From Deltaproteobacteria bacterium (lineage in GTDB: Bacteria > Desulfobacterota > Desulfobulbia > Desulfobulbales > Desulfobulbaceae): a stretch of DNA of 64,000 bases. A program made the position numbers and the translations under genes. Shown piece after piece: positions 19,143-27,358 of the stretch. Location of the stretch: contig JAJRQC010000028.1 of the NCBI GenBank assembly GCA_024280455.1, positions 31,601-95,600 on the forward strand, in the 5' to 3' direction. The notes beneath the pieces were generated by a model. That model saw only the letters and a list, made by a program, of their open reading frames with translations, did not search any database and was not told the DNA's origin. Each line of letters starts with the position of its first letter. Position 1 is the stretch's first letter.

Positions 19143-20525
19143 TCAACCAAGATCGCCGGGAGGCTGCATGGATGTGTAGTTCTCAAAGGTGGTGTATTCG
19201 GCAAGAAAGGTCAACTTGACCGTACCAGTCGGACCATTTCTCTGTTTGCCGATAATTATTTCAGCCAGACCACGGTTCGGGTTATCTTCCGCCTTATTAT
19301 ACACTTCATCCCTGTAGATAAAACCAATAACGTCGGCATCCTGCTCAATGGCGCCGGATTCACGCAGATCGGAGAGCTGGGGCCGTTTATCGGTGCGGCT
19401 TTCCAGGCCCCGGTTCAGCTGCGACAATGCGACCACAGGTACATCAAGCTCCTTGGCCATGGCCTTGAGAGAGCGGGAGATATCGGATATCTCCTGGGTT
19501 CTGTTTTCATTTTTGGAGGATCGACCCTGCATGAGCTGCAGGTAATCTACAACGACCATGCCGAGATCATGTTCGGACTTAAGCCGTCGTGCCTTGGCCC
19601 GCATTTCAAGAACCGTCATGCCTGCTGAATCGTCAATATGGATGGGTGCCTCGGCCAGAATGCCGGTAGCTCTGGTCAGATCAGGCCAGTCTTTTTCAAG
19701 CAGTCTGCCGGTACGGATGCGTTGTGAATCAATGCGACCGATGGAACAGAGCATACGGAGGGCAAGCTGTTCCATGGACATCTCAAGACTGAAGACTGCG
19801 ACCGGGATTTTTTCGATAATGGCGGCGTGCTGCACTATATTCATGGCCAGGGCGGTCTTGCCCATGGAGGGACGGCCGGCAATGATAATCAGGTCGGACG
19901 GCTGCAGGCCGGCGGTCATCCTGTCAAGCTGTTCATATCCGGTGGCAACGCCTGTGATATGCTCTTGCCGGTCAAAGAGTTTTGTGATTCGGTCAAAGGC
20001 TTTGGGCACGATGTCGGACATGGGCTGGAAGCCCTGTTTTCTCTTGGACTGGGCGATTTCAAAGATGGTCTTTTCAGCCTAGTCCACCAAGGCGTCGATA
20101 TCATCCTGGGCATCGTAACAGCGGGCAGCGACTTCAGAGGTTGTCCGGATCAACTGGCGAAGAACGGATTTTTTCCGGATGATCTCGGCATGGTGCACCA
20201 GCGTGCCGGAAAAGGGTATTATGTCGGTAAGCAGGGCGAGGTAAGCGGGCCCGCCTATTTCCTCAAGCTTGTTCCTGTCACCCAGGAGGTTGGCGACCGT
20301 GATCAGATCGTGGGGCTCACGCTTTTCAAAGAGATCAAGCATGGACCGGTAGATCGTTTTATGGGCATCGCGATAAAAGTCTTCCGGGCTCAGAATTTCT
20401 GCAATTTTGAGTATGGAATTGTCTTGCAGCAGAACCGTGCCGAGAACGGCCTGTTCTGCGTCTAGATTTTGCGGAGGTATGTTGCCGGGAGAATCCTGAA
20501 TTGTGGGGACTGTTTGGTATTGCAT
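19143..20525 (-). pseudogene. dnaB: Replicative DNA helicase DnaB, interrupted by an in-frame TAG
   Basis: Read through one amber codon at 20079-20081, the minus-strand frame gives a 460-residue DnaB without any frame change. The first part (20525-20082) is the N-terminal domain (NIPPQNLDAEQAVLGTVLLQD... to DDIDALVD). After the TAG the frame goes on AEKTIFEIAQSKRKQGFQPMSDI, the linker helix, then the RecA-like motor with Walker A GRPSMGKTALAMN, Walker B MVVVDYLQL and the SQLNRGLE and EQDADVIGFIYRD motifs. The stop falls where E. coli has DLAES. TAG is an ordinary stop here (ybaB, thrS, rpmI, greA), so genome-wide recoding is unlikely. rplI lies upstream, leuS downstream. Confidence 0.93.
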
Positions 20526-20677
20526 GATTTATCAATCATACAGCGATTGCATTGCAATGAAAAGAAAAATAGGCCAAAAAAATGCTGTCGATCGCTGGGG
20601 TGAGGAGAGGGGGCCGCCTGATCGAAATTACCGGTCCTGTTTAGAAAGGAGGCGGTAATTCCGGAGGCTTGCTTTTT

Positions 20678-20706
20678 GTCAGGTCGGCATGTCCTGCCGA
20701 CCTGAC
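20678..20706. other. Stable hairpin between rplI and dnaB
   Basis: A perfect 12-bp inverted repeat (GTCAGGTCGGCA with TGCCGACCTGAC, loop TGTCC) lies between the two genes. In the minus-strand transcript it is not followed by a U run, so it resembles an mRNA processing or attenuation hairpin more than an intrinsic terminator. Confidence 0.6.
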
Positions 20707-20716
20707 GGGGAAAGAC

Positions 20717-21190
20717 TTATTCTTTTTTCGCTGTGTCTGATTCTTTCCCTTCCGGGACGATTAGAACGGTAAGCGAAGTGGTCATCTGGTAGCCTACTTT
20801 AACAGTGACTGTTGTTTCTCCGATATTTTTAATGGGCTCAGGCAGAAGGATGGAACGACGGTCAAGGGTAACGCCGTTTTCCGCGAGCTGATCGGCAATA
20901 TCTTTGGTACCGACTGAGCCGAACAGACGATTTTCACCGCCGACCCGACGGGAAATAGTGACGGTTTTTGTTTCAAGTTGAGCCGCCAGAGCTTCTGCAT
21001 TTTTCTGGTCGGTTTCCCTGCGTTTGGTGATGGCCTGCTGCTCATGTTTGAGTCGTGCCAGCGCAGCCTTGTTTACAGCCACAGCCTTCTGCTGAGGAAT
21101 AAGATAATTCCTTGCATAGCCTGGTTTAACCTTGACAAGGTCACCCTCTAGTCCCAAGGTGTCAATAGTTTCTTTGAGTATGATTTCCAT
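20717..21190 (-). CDS. rplI: 50S ribosomal protein L9
   Basis: The 157-residue protein has the L9 N-domain (MEIILKETIDTLGLEGDLVKVKPGYARNYLIPQ, within which GDLVKVKPGYARNYL is diagnostic), a long connecting helix (residues ~45-75) and the C-terminal rRNA-binding domain (GSVGTKDIADQL...). It lies in the rpsF-rpsR-DUF2232-rplI-dnaB block, the arrangement expected in this group. A short acidic tail ends the chain. Confidence 0.96.
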   Translation of the reverse strand: MEIILKETIDTLGLEGDLVKVKPGYARNYLIPQQKAVAVNKAALARLKHEQQAITKRRETDQKNAEALAAQLETKTVTISRRVGGENRLFGSVGTKDIADQLAENGVTLDRRSILLPEPIKNIGETTVTVKVGYQMTTSLTVLIVPEGKESDTAKKE

Positions 21191-21352
21191 GGATATTCCC
21201 TCTTGTTGTATTCATCGAAAGCACCCTGGTGCCGTCGATTGTATTCAATTGTAAGTGCGGTCTTTATCTCAAGACGAATGGTACTTGGTATTCAATATTT
21301 AAATCCTGTAAATCCTGTACTGCGGATTGTCAGGGAATCATTATGTCAATGC

Positions 21353-22351
21353 CTACCGGTCAGGATCCGATTTGGGCCCTTGCGATGGAGGTTCATCCTC
21401 TTTTTCAGGTCTGAGGTTCATCCAGGTGTCACCAATCCCTAACAGAGTAATCAGCACCAGACCATAACTCTGGATGACCAGCATAACATACAGCAATACT
21501 CTGAGGTAGGCGGGAACCTTCCATCTGCCGAGCAGGTGAATGAATACTGCCAGGCCCTGGAAAAAGTAGACAACACCTGAGACCAGAATCATATTCAGCC
21601 CCAGGTCTTTTAACCCGTTGTTGCTGAGCAGAAAGAGAATGGTTGCAGCAATGGGTATCCAGACCAGCTGTTCCGGCAACTTCCAGGAGCTGTAGGGCGG
21701 TCGATTCGTTTTGTCAGGGTGTCTTCGCAACAGTAAACTGTTCAAGACAACCTGATTCATCCATACGGTAACAAGAACGCTGCAGCAGAGGATACCCGGT
21801 AGAATTCTCGGTATCAACTCGCGGAGTTCAATGATGACCGTGGACAGTCTAGCCTGCATCTCGGCCGGCAACTCGGAGTTTGTTTTGTACAATTCGTAGG
21901 TCTGTACAAAACCGGCATCAAGCAGGTCGACAAGGTGCTGGTAGGGCTGTATCCCTGAAAAAATACCGTATATAGTCCAGAAGACAAACCAGCTGATGCC
22001 AAGGGTTAAGACGCTGTAGCCTCCGGTCACGGCCTCACTTTTATTTGACCGTCCACAGGCATACAGACTGTAGCCCAGTGGAATGAGGGTCAGGGTAAAG
22101 AGAAAAAGTTCCAGTTGCCCTGACAACAGTGCGACAGCGCCAGCTATCAGTAGACTGTTTCGCAGGGTAATGACTCCCTTCTCATTGCCTTCCACTGTCA
22201 GTACATATGCAACAGGGACTGCAAGGACCCCGAGAAGCCATCCAAAAAGGGAAGGCAACAGGGTCGGAATAAAATAGATGGCTGCAATTAAGAGAACCAG
22301 CCGGGAGAAAAAAGGTGACCCTTTCCAGCCTGCGCTATCCGGCGCTGTCAT
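21353..22351 (-). CDS. DUF2232 (YybS-like) multi-pass membrane protein
   Basis: The 332-residue protein has about eight hydrophobic segments spread along the chain (for example LVLLIAAIYFIPTLLPSLFG and LFLFTLTLIPLGYSLYACG) and a charged C-terminal tail (RPEKEDEPPSQGPKSD). Proteins of the DUF2232 family lie between rpsR and rplI in many deltaproteobacteria and near the same genes in Firmicutes (YybS). The function is unknown. It is probably cotranscribed with the ribosomal genes around it. Confidence 0.8.
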   Translation of the reverse strand: MTAPDSAGWKGSPFFSRLVLLIAAIYFIPTLLPSLFGWLLGVLAVPVAYVLTVEGNEKGVITLRNSLLIAGAVALLSGQLELFLFTLTLIPLGYSLYACGRSNKSEAVTGGYSVLTLGISWFVFWTIYGIFSGIQPYQHLVDLLDAGFVQTYELYKTNSELPAEMQARLSTVIIELRELIPRILPGILCCSVLVTVWMNQVVLNSLLLRRHPDKTNRPPYSSWKLPEQLVWIPIAATILFLLSNNGLKDLGLNMILVSGVVYFFQGLAVFIHLLGRWKVPAYLRVLLYVMLVIQSYGLVLITLLGIGDTWMNLRPEKEDEPPSQGPKSDPDR

Positions 22352-22381
22352 CTTCTGCTCAATGTTTTTGTTTAAACGTCG

Positions 22382-22621
22382 TTAAAACTGAGTCGGTCCG
22401 GTATACGGCAGCAGGGCAAGATGTCGAGCTCGTTTAATCGCCTCAGTTACCTGTCTCTGATGGGTTGCACATGTGCCCCAGATACGTTTAGGGATAATTT
22501 TGCCACGTTCTGTTACAAAATTACGCAATACTTTTGCATCTTTATAATCCATGACCAACTCTTTATCCGTGCAGAAACGACATACACGCCGTCTGTAAAA
22601 AACTCTTTTCTGTGGGGGCAT
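22382..22621 (-). CDS. rpsR: 30S ribosomal protein S18
   Basis: The 79-residue protein has the S18 core: [63 protein letters not shown] in sequence. A CxxC pair (about residues 14 and 17) and a third Cys near residue 51 suggest a zinc-carrying form. S18 pairs with S6 in the 30S platform, and rpsF lies 20 bp upstream. Confidence 0.97.
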   Translation of the reverse strand: MPPQKRVFYRRRVCRFCTDKELVMDYKDAKVLRNFVTERGKIIPKRIWGTCATHQRQVTEAIKRARHLALLPYTGPTQF

Positions 22622-22641
22622 TTTTTTCTCCTTAATCCAGT

Positions 22642-23190
22642 CTATTCGGTGGCAGTGGTTTTTTCAGTAGCTTCAGTTTTTTCTTCCTGCTCACCTGTTT
22701 TTTCTGTCGTTACAGTTCCTTCCGCCTTTACAGTCTCTTCTGTCGTTACAGTTTGTTCCGTCTTTACAGCTTCTTCTGTTGGTACAGTTTTCGTAGAAGT
22801 TTCTGTTGCAGTTTCTCCCGTGGTCTCTGCTTCATCAGCTTCCACGGCAGCTGCACGGGCGGCAAAACCGTCCTGTTCCCTGGTGATGGCGTCTTGGTCC
22901 ATGGCATCGGCAAGTTTAATGGTCAGGTAGCGAAGAAGACGATCATCAATCCGGAAAATACGCTCAATCTCGTTGATGGTTTTACCCGGAGCAGCGTAGT
23001 TCAGGTTAACGTAATATCCTTGAACTTCTTTCTTGATTTCATAAGCCAGCCGTTTAATACCCCAACGGTCGGTGTTGATGATCGTTCCTCCGTCATCGGT
23101 AATGATGGCGCTGGTTCGCTCTATGATTTCAGTGAATTGATCCTCGCCCAGATTTGGACGGAGAATAAATGTGGTTTCGTAATGACGCAT
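22642..23190 (-). CDS. rpsF: 30S ribosomal protein S6 with long Thr/Glu-rich C-terminal tail
   Basis: Residues 1-~95 are a normal S6 ([51 protein letters not shown]). The protein is 182 residues long, while S6 is often about 95-135. The extra ~75 residues are low-complexity repeats of the type (V)TTE(E/K)TVKAE/TEQ, encoded by imperfect DNA repeats near 22680-22800 with CTGTCGTTACAGT-like units. E. coli S6 carries post-translationally added glutamates at its end, so an encoded acidic tail is of interest. The gene heads the operon and has a promoter at 23270-23297. Confidence 0.93.
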   Translation of the reverse strand: MRHYETTFILRPNLGEDQFTEIIERTSAIITDDGGTIINTDRWGIKRLAYEIKKEVQGYYVNLNYAAPGKTINEIERIFRIDDRLLRYLTIKLADAMDQDAITREQDGFAARAAAVEADEAETTGETATETSTKTVPTEEAVKTEQTVTTEETVKAEGTVTTEKTGEQEEKTEATEKTTATE

Positions 23191-23269
23191 GATTCCTCCT
23201 CGTGGTCAATTTGGCCCTCGCTTCATTCCTTTCAGGTGAGAGCGAGAAGGTTATAGGTTGAAACTTTTT

Positions 23270-23297
23270 ATATTACCATCAGGGCATATGTTGTCAA
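23270..23297 (-). promoter_or_regulatory. Sigma-70-type promoter of the rpsF operon
   Basis: On the minus strand TTGACA (23297-23292) and TAATAT (23275-23270) are 16 bp apart. The predicted start is near 23263, leaving a leader of about 70 nt before rpsF. Confidence 0.6.
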
Positions 23298-23429
23298 GAA
23301 TTAAAAGAGGGGTTTTGCGTGATTTAAACCTGGAATGGAAGACAGGCGGGATGCAGTTCGGGAAGGTAAGTACCAAGCAGGACTCAGGACGATCTGAAAA
23401 AGTAAGTAATTACAGGATGAAATAAGATG

Positions 23430-23825
23430 TTAATCCCTGTTCTTATTTTTATTTTCCATCTCTTTTATTGCCTGCCATTGGCTGCGCAGTTCCTGATCGT
23501 TACCGGCCGGGAGACCCTTGAAAACGTGGGGGTGTCGACGAATCATTTTTTCGATAATTGCCTGCAGGGCATCATCAGTGGTAAAGGTATTCTGTTCTTT
23601 GAACATCTCGCAAAGCATGGTCAGAATAAAAAAAAGATCACCTATCTCCTCACAGATGTGTTGAGGCTCACCTTTCTCTATGGCTTCTGCAAGTTCACTG
23701 GTTTCCTCAAGGAGATATTTTTTGATACTGGCCGGAGTTTGTTTTTTATCCCAGGGGCAGCCGTTTTTACTGCGAAGTTCGCCAATGATTTCCTCAAGCC
23801 TGGATAATCGGTGCGGTTGCGTCAT
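23430..23825 (-). CDS. mazG: MazG nucleotide pyrophosphohydrolase, single-domain form
   Basis: MazG-type enzymes hydrolyse NTPs to NMP and pyrophosphate. The 131-residue protein has the family motif with metal-binding acidic residues: CPWDKKQTPASIKKYLLEETSELAEA, then ICEEIGDLFFILTML. It corresponds to one MazG domain, about half of E. coli MazG (263 residues, two domains), with no sign of truncation. It stands alone between rpsF and the chemosensory genes. Confidence 0.88.
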   Translation of the reverse strand: MTQPHRLSRLEEIIGELRSKNGCPWDKKQTPASIKKYLLEETSELAEAIEKGEPQHICEEIGDLFFILTMLCEMFKEQNTFTTDDALQAIIEKMIRRHPHVFKGLPAGNDQELRSQWQAIKEMENKNKNRD

Positions 23826-24019
23826 TGAGTTGAAAGAGAACCCTTCGAAGTGGATGACTTTGACACGATCAGCACATTGCAGCGAGCTGAAAAAGTGCGT
23901 CGGCCCGGATTAAAAAAAACAGGATCATTGCAAGTAACCGGTTCCCGGCATTTTCTGGAATGACATTTTAAGTATGTCTGTACTCTGTTGGGACTGGCTA
24001 AGCTCTATGGGCCATCAGA

Positions 24020-24583
24020 TCATTCATTGATGACCTGCAACGCTTTGTCGATTCTTTCATAATCGCTAAGGCTGCTTTTGCGCAGAATATCATCAATACG
24101 ATCAAGTTTCAGCTGAAAACCGGCCGCAGCAATTTCAAGATCCTGTATGGTTTGAGCGGCGGAGGATTCGGTTACATCCATCGCATTACGTAGATCATCT
24201 GCGTTGCGGACCAGAGATCTCAGCTGGGCGATCTTGTCGAGCCGAAAAAAAAGTTCATCAAAGTTGACCGGTTTTTCAAGGTAATCCGAGGCCCCTTTTT
24301 TCATGGCAGCAACAGCCGTGTCGATTGATGAGTGCGCTGTAATGACAATAACCTCTGTCAGGACATCGCGTTCTTTTGCAATTTGCAGAAGCTCGATACC
24401 GCCGATATCTCCGGGCATGACCAGGTCGGTGATAATTACATCAAAATGTGAACGATCCAGGTATCCGGCGGCTTCAATGCCGTCAACCGCAACCTTCACG
24501 GTATATCCGGCATCCTGAAGCCTTTTTTCAAAAAGACGCCTGATGACGGGATCGTCGTCAGCAACAAGAATTGACATGGTCAT
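24020..24583 (-). CDS. Response regulator with CheY-like domain and helical tail
   Basis: The N-terminal ~125 residues form a receiver domain: acidic pocket Asp9-Asp11, phosphate acceptor Asp53 (VIITDLVMPGDIGG), Thr in VIVITAHSS and Lys in YLEKPVNF. The remaining ~60 residues are predicted helices without a DNA-binding motif. It is the last gene of the cheA-mcp-cheW-cheB-cheR row, 100 bp downstream of cheR, and no other stand-alone CheY is seen nearby, so it may be the output regulator phosphorylated by CheA. The start could be Met1 or Met3. Confidence 0.88.
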   Translation of the reverse strand: MTMSILVADDDPVIRRLFEKRLQDAGYTVKVAVDGIEAAGYLDRSHFDVIITDLVMPGDIGGIELLQIAKERDVLTEVIVITAHSSIDTAVAAMKKGASDYLEKPVNFDELFFRLDKIAQLRSLVRNADDLRNAMDVTESSAAQTIQDLEIAAAGFQLKLDRIDDILRKSSLSDYERIDKALQVINE

Positions 24584-24687
24584 ATGGAATCTCCTCGCTT
24601 GGTATCAACCTGTTTGGTTCCTGGACGAAAGTCAACTATAACGTATTCTCAGGATGTTGAAAAAATATTTAATTTTTCGTTCAGGCA

Positions 24688-25524
24688 TTATTTAAGTTGA
24701 TAAAAAATAGAACGCAGGTGTCGTTTCGGCACAAAACGTGGACAGATGCCGGTCAGTGATTCGGTGGAACCAATGATCAGGTATCCATCGGGTTCCAGGG
24801 TATCGGCAATTTTATTAAAAAGCTTTTTTCGGTCTTCAAGTGTGAAGTAAATAGCAACATTTCGACAGAAAACTATATCAAATTTTCCCAAACCGGAAAA
24901 GGGCAGCATCAGGTTTAGCTTGCGGAAATTCACCATGGCCCTGATTTCATCTTTAATCTTCCAAAATCCGCCGGTCATGGTGAAATACTTAGTTAATTTA
25001 TCCCGAGCCAGGCCACGTTCAATTTCAAACTTATTATATTTTCCTGTGCTTGCCTGGGTCACGGCCGACTCTGAAATATCGGTTCCCAGAAGTTTGATTG
25101 AGTATTTCGAGGTGTCGCCAAGCAGTTCCTTGAGGACAATGGAAATGGAATAGATCTCCTGGCCGGTTGATGACGCCGCACTCCAGATCCGAATGGGCGT
25201 TTTCATCAGGGCTGATCTCGGGGTGCGGGCGTCAATGAGTTCGGGTAGGATTTTATGCTGCAGGAGTTCAAACGGTCCGGTATCGCGAAAAAAAAGGGTC
25301 TCATTGGTGGAAATGGCATCAATAATCTGTTTTTCAATGGTCTTGCGAGCATCTCTTTTTGCCTTCAGGTAGAGCTCCTGATAGTTGCCGCACCCATTTT
25401 CTTCGGCAATGGCAGACAGTCTTGTCTCAAGGAGATATTTTTTTGAGGCATCAAGATGTATCCCGCATATATCATGGATATACTTTGTGATAGTCTTGAG
25501 TTCTTCGGGAGTAATTTTGATCAT
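24688..25524 (-). CDS. cheR: CheR chemoreceptor glutamate methyltransferase
   Basis: CheR transfers methyl groups from S-adenosylmethionine to glutamates of chemoreceptors. The 278-residue protein has the N-terminal helical domain (ITKYIHDICGIHLDASKKYLLETRL), NETLFFRD, the SAM-binding region around IRIWSAASSTGQEIYSISIVL, and FDIVFCRNVAIYFT near the C-terminus ending in GSTESLTGICPRFVP. The length is usual. It lies between cheB and the response regulator. Confidence 0.95.
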   Translation of the reverse strand: MIKITPEELKTITKYIHDICGIHLDASKKYLLETRLSAIAEENGCGNYQELYLKAKRDARKTIEKQIIDAISTNETLFFRDTGPFELLQHKILPELIDARTPRSALMKTPIRIWSAASSTGQEIYSISIVLKELLGDTSKYSIKLLGTDISESAVTQASTGKYNKFEIERGLARDKLTKYFTMTGGFWKIKDEIRAMVNFRKLNLMLPFSGLGKFDIVFCRNVAIYFTLEDRKKLFNKIADTLEPDGYLIIGSTESLTGICPRFVPKRHLRSIFYQLK

Positions 25525-25541
25525 AATCGTCGGCGACTGAG

Positions 25542-26651
25542 CTATTTTACCGTCTTCACAATTTCTGCAGCTATACGATCAAGAGGCGCAACCACATCAA
25601 CCAGCCCTTTTTCAGCAGGTGCTTTCGGCATGCCGTAGACCACGCAGGATGCCTGATCCTGACCAATGACAACTGCCCCCTTCTTTTTAAGAATATCCAG
25701 TCCTTTGGTGCCGTCGGAGCCCATGCCTGTCATGATAACCGCTGTTGTCCTGCCGACATAATAGTCGGCAACCGAGCGAAAGAGATAGTCAACTGACGGT
25801 TTACAGGAATTTTCAGGGGGATCATTGGTGATCTTTACAAGACGGCTCTGCCCGTCCGTGGAGGCGACAAGTTTCATCTGCTTACCGCCTGGAGCAATAT
25901 AGGCGACATTGGGTTGAATGGCCTCGCCGTCTTCCGCCTCTTTGACGGTAATGGCACATTTTGTATTCAGACTGCCGGCCAGGGATCTGGTAAAGACAGG
26001 CGGCATATGTTGGACCAGAACAATGGGCACACCGATATCTGCGGGCAGCATGGGCATCATCCGACTGAGTGCATTGGGGCCGCCGGTTGAAATACCCAGC
26101 GCTATAATTTCCGATTTGCCGCGACGGGCTACAGTTTGCCCGGTGACAGCTGCAGGCCGGGCTGCAGGTTGCCGTATGCCGGTCTTCCGTACCAGGGTCG
26201 TCGGATGGGGGCGTGATCCCATGGATCCGACCGTGGTCCTTCCGGTCTGAAAGGCTTTGATCAGAGGCGTCAGCAGGATGCGTAACTGTTTTTTGCTGTC
26301 GGCTATGTTTGTGGTGCTGGGCTTGAGTAGAAAATCAAAAGCCCCGAGTTCCAGGGCCTTCATGGTCATGTCTCCACCCTCGGTGGTGAGGGTCGATACC
26401 ATGATGGCACTGACTTCAGGAGCCTCTTTCTGCAGGTGCTCCAGGACTTCAATGCCATTCATCTCCGGCATTTCAATGTCAAGGGTCAGGAGATCGGGCT
26501 TGAGAATGCGGATTTTTGAAAGGGCAATTTTCCCGTTATGGGCTACGCCGACGACCTCTACACCTGGAATTTCATCAAGAACATCACTGACGGCCTTGCG
26601 ATAGACAATGGTATCGTCAACAACAAGGACTTTTATTTTTTTGGTCAGCAT
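25542..26651 (-). CDS. cheB: CheB chemotaxis-specific methylesterase
   Basis: CheB removes receptor methyl groups when phosphorylated by CheA. Residues 1-~125 are a receiver domain with Asp58 in LLTLDIEMPEMNG. Residues ~175-369 form the methylesterase domain with the catalytic Ser in IALGISTGGPNAL, His in VLVQHMPPVFTRSL and Asp in VIMTGMGSDGTKG. A low-complexity linker joins them. It is in line with cheW upstream and cheR downstream (17-bp gap). Confidence 0.96.
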   Translation of the reverse strand: MLTKKIKVLVVDDTIVYRKAVSDVLDEIPGVEVVGVAHNGKIALSKIRILKPDLLTLDIEMPEMNGIEVLEHLQKEAPEVSAIMVSTLTTEGGDMTMKALELGAFDFLLKPSTTNIADSKKQLRILLTPLIKAFQTGRTTVGSMGSRPHPTTLVRKTGIRQPAARPAAVTGQTVARRGKSEIIALGISTGGPNALSRMMPMLPADIGVPIVLVQHMPPVFTRSLAGSLNTKCAITVKEAEDGEAIQPNVAYIAPGGKQMKLVASTDGQSRLVKITNDPPENSCKPSVDYLFRSVADYYVGRTTAVIMTGMGSDGTKGLDILKKKGAVVIGQDQASCVVYGMPKAPAEKGLVDVVAPLDRIAAEIVKTVK

Positions 26652-26838
26652 AAAATTTTTAACAGTCCGGTCGGTTTTTACCTGTAAAACCTGAACCGGG
26701 GCTGGTTGATTGTATAAAGAATGACTGCGTAGTGGAGACAGGACTCCTGTTTGACCCGACAGATCAAGACACGTTTAAAGAGACTACCGTTTGTTTTCAG
26801 GCAAAGAGCTGTACCCTGGGAATAGGCGGTGGTGTCCT

Positions 26839-27327
26839 TCAGCTGTCGAACTGACCATGTCTTCCCCGATGGCTCTCGCTATCAATTTTCAGGCCCTCCT
26901 CCACGTTGAGGATTCCTATAAGTTTGTCTTCCGTCTTGTAGACCCCGGTGAAAAAGCCCCCCTGGATGCCGCTCATGTTGGCAGGGGCGGATTCAATACG
27001 ATCGGGATCCGCCATCACAACATCACTTATTTTACGGACAAGTAGGCCGATATGTTCACTCGGTGCGTTGACGATAATATTTCTAGGGTCATCTTCCAGG
27101 TTTGTCTCTCCCAATCCGAGTTTTTTACCAAGGTCAACAATGGTGACAATCTGGCCCCGCAGGTTGAGAATGCCGGTGACATAGTCAGGTGCCTGGGGGA
27201 CTTTTGTCATCTCCATTAATTTATTTATTTCCTGAACTTTGAGGATATCCATGCCGCAAAGGGCGTCACCTATATAAAAGGTGGCAAGTTCCAGAATGTT
27301 TTTATTTGTGATTGGGTTTGGTTCCAT
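26839..27327 (-). CDS. cheW: CheW coupling protein
   Basis: CheW links receptors to the CheA kinase. The 162-residue protein is a single CheW domain: LATFYIGDALCGMDILKVQEIN, VTGILNLRGQIVTIVDLGKKLGL, and NAPSEHIGLLVRKISDVV. There is nothing fused to it. It follows the receptor gene by ~30 bp on the minus strand. Confidence 0.94.
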   Translation of the reverse strand: MEPNPITNKNILELATFYIGDALCGMDILKVQEINKLMEMTKVPQAPDYVTGILNLRGQIVTIVDLGKKLGLGETNLEDDPRNIIVNAPSEHIGLLVRKISDVVMADPDRIESAPANMSGIQGGFFTGVYKTEDKLIGILNVEEGLKIDSESHRGRHGQFDS

Positions 27328-27358
27328 GGTTATTACTCTTATTTTGAATATGAATGGA

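Noticed and set aside
20079..20081. Genome-wide reassignment of TAG to an amino acid
   Set aside because: ybaB, thrS, rpmI and greA in this window end at TAG with normal lengths, so TAG works as a stop here.
22421..22930. Long plus-strand open frame opposite rpsR and rpsF (Val/Ser-rich)
   Set aside because: It is the antisense shadow of the repetitive S6 tail; the minus-strand genes are clear ribosomal proteins.
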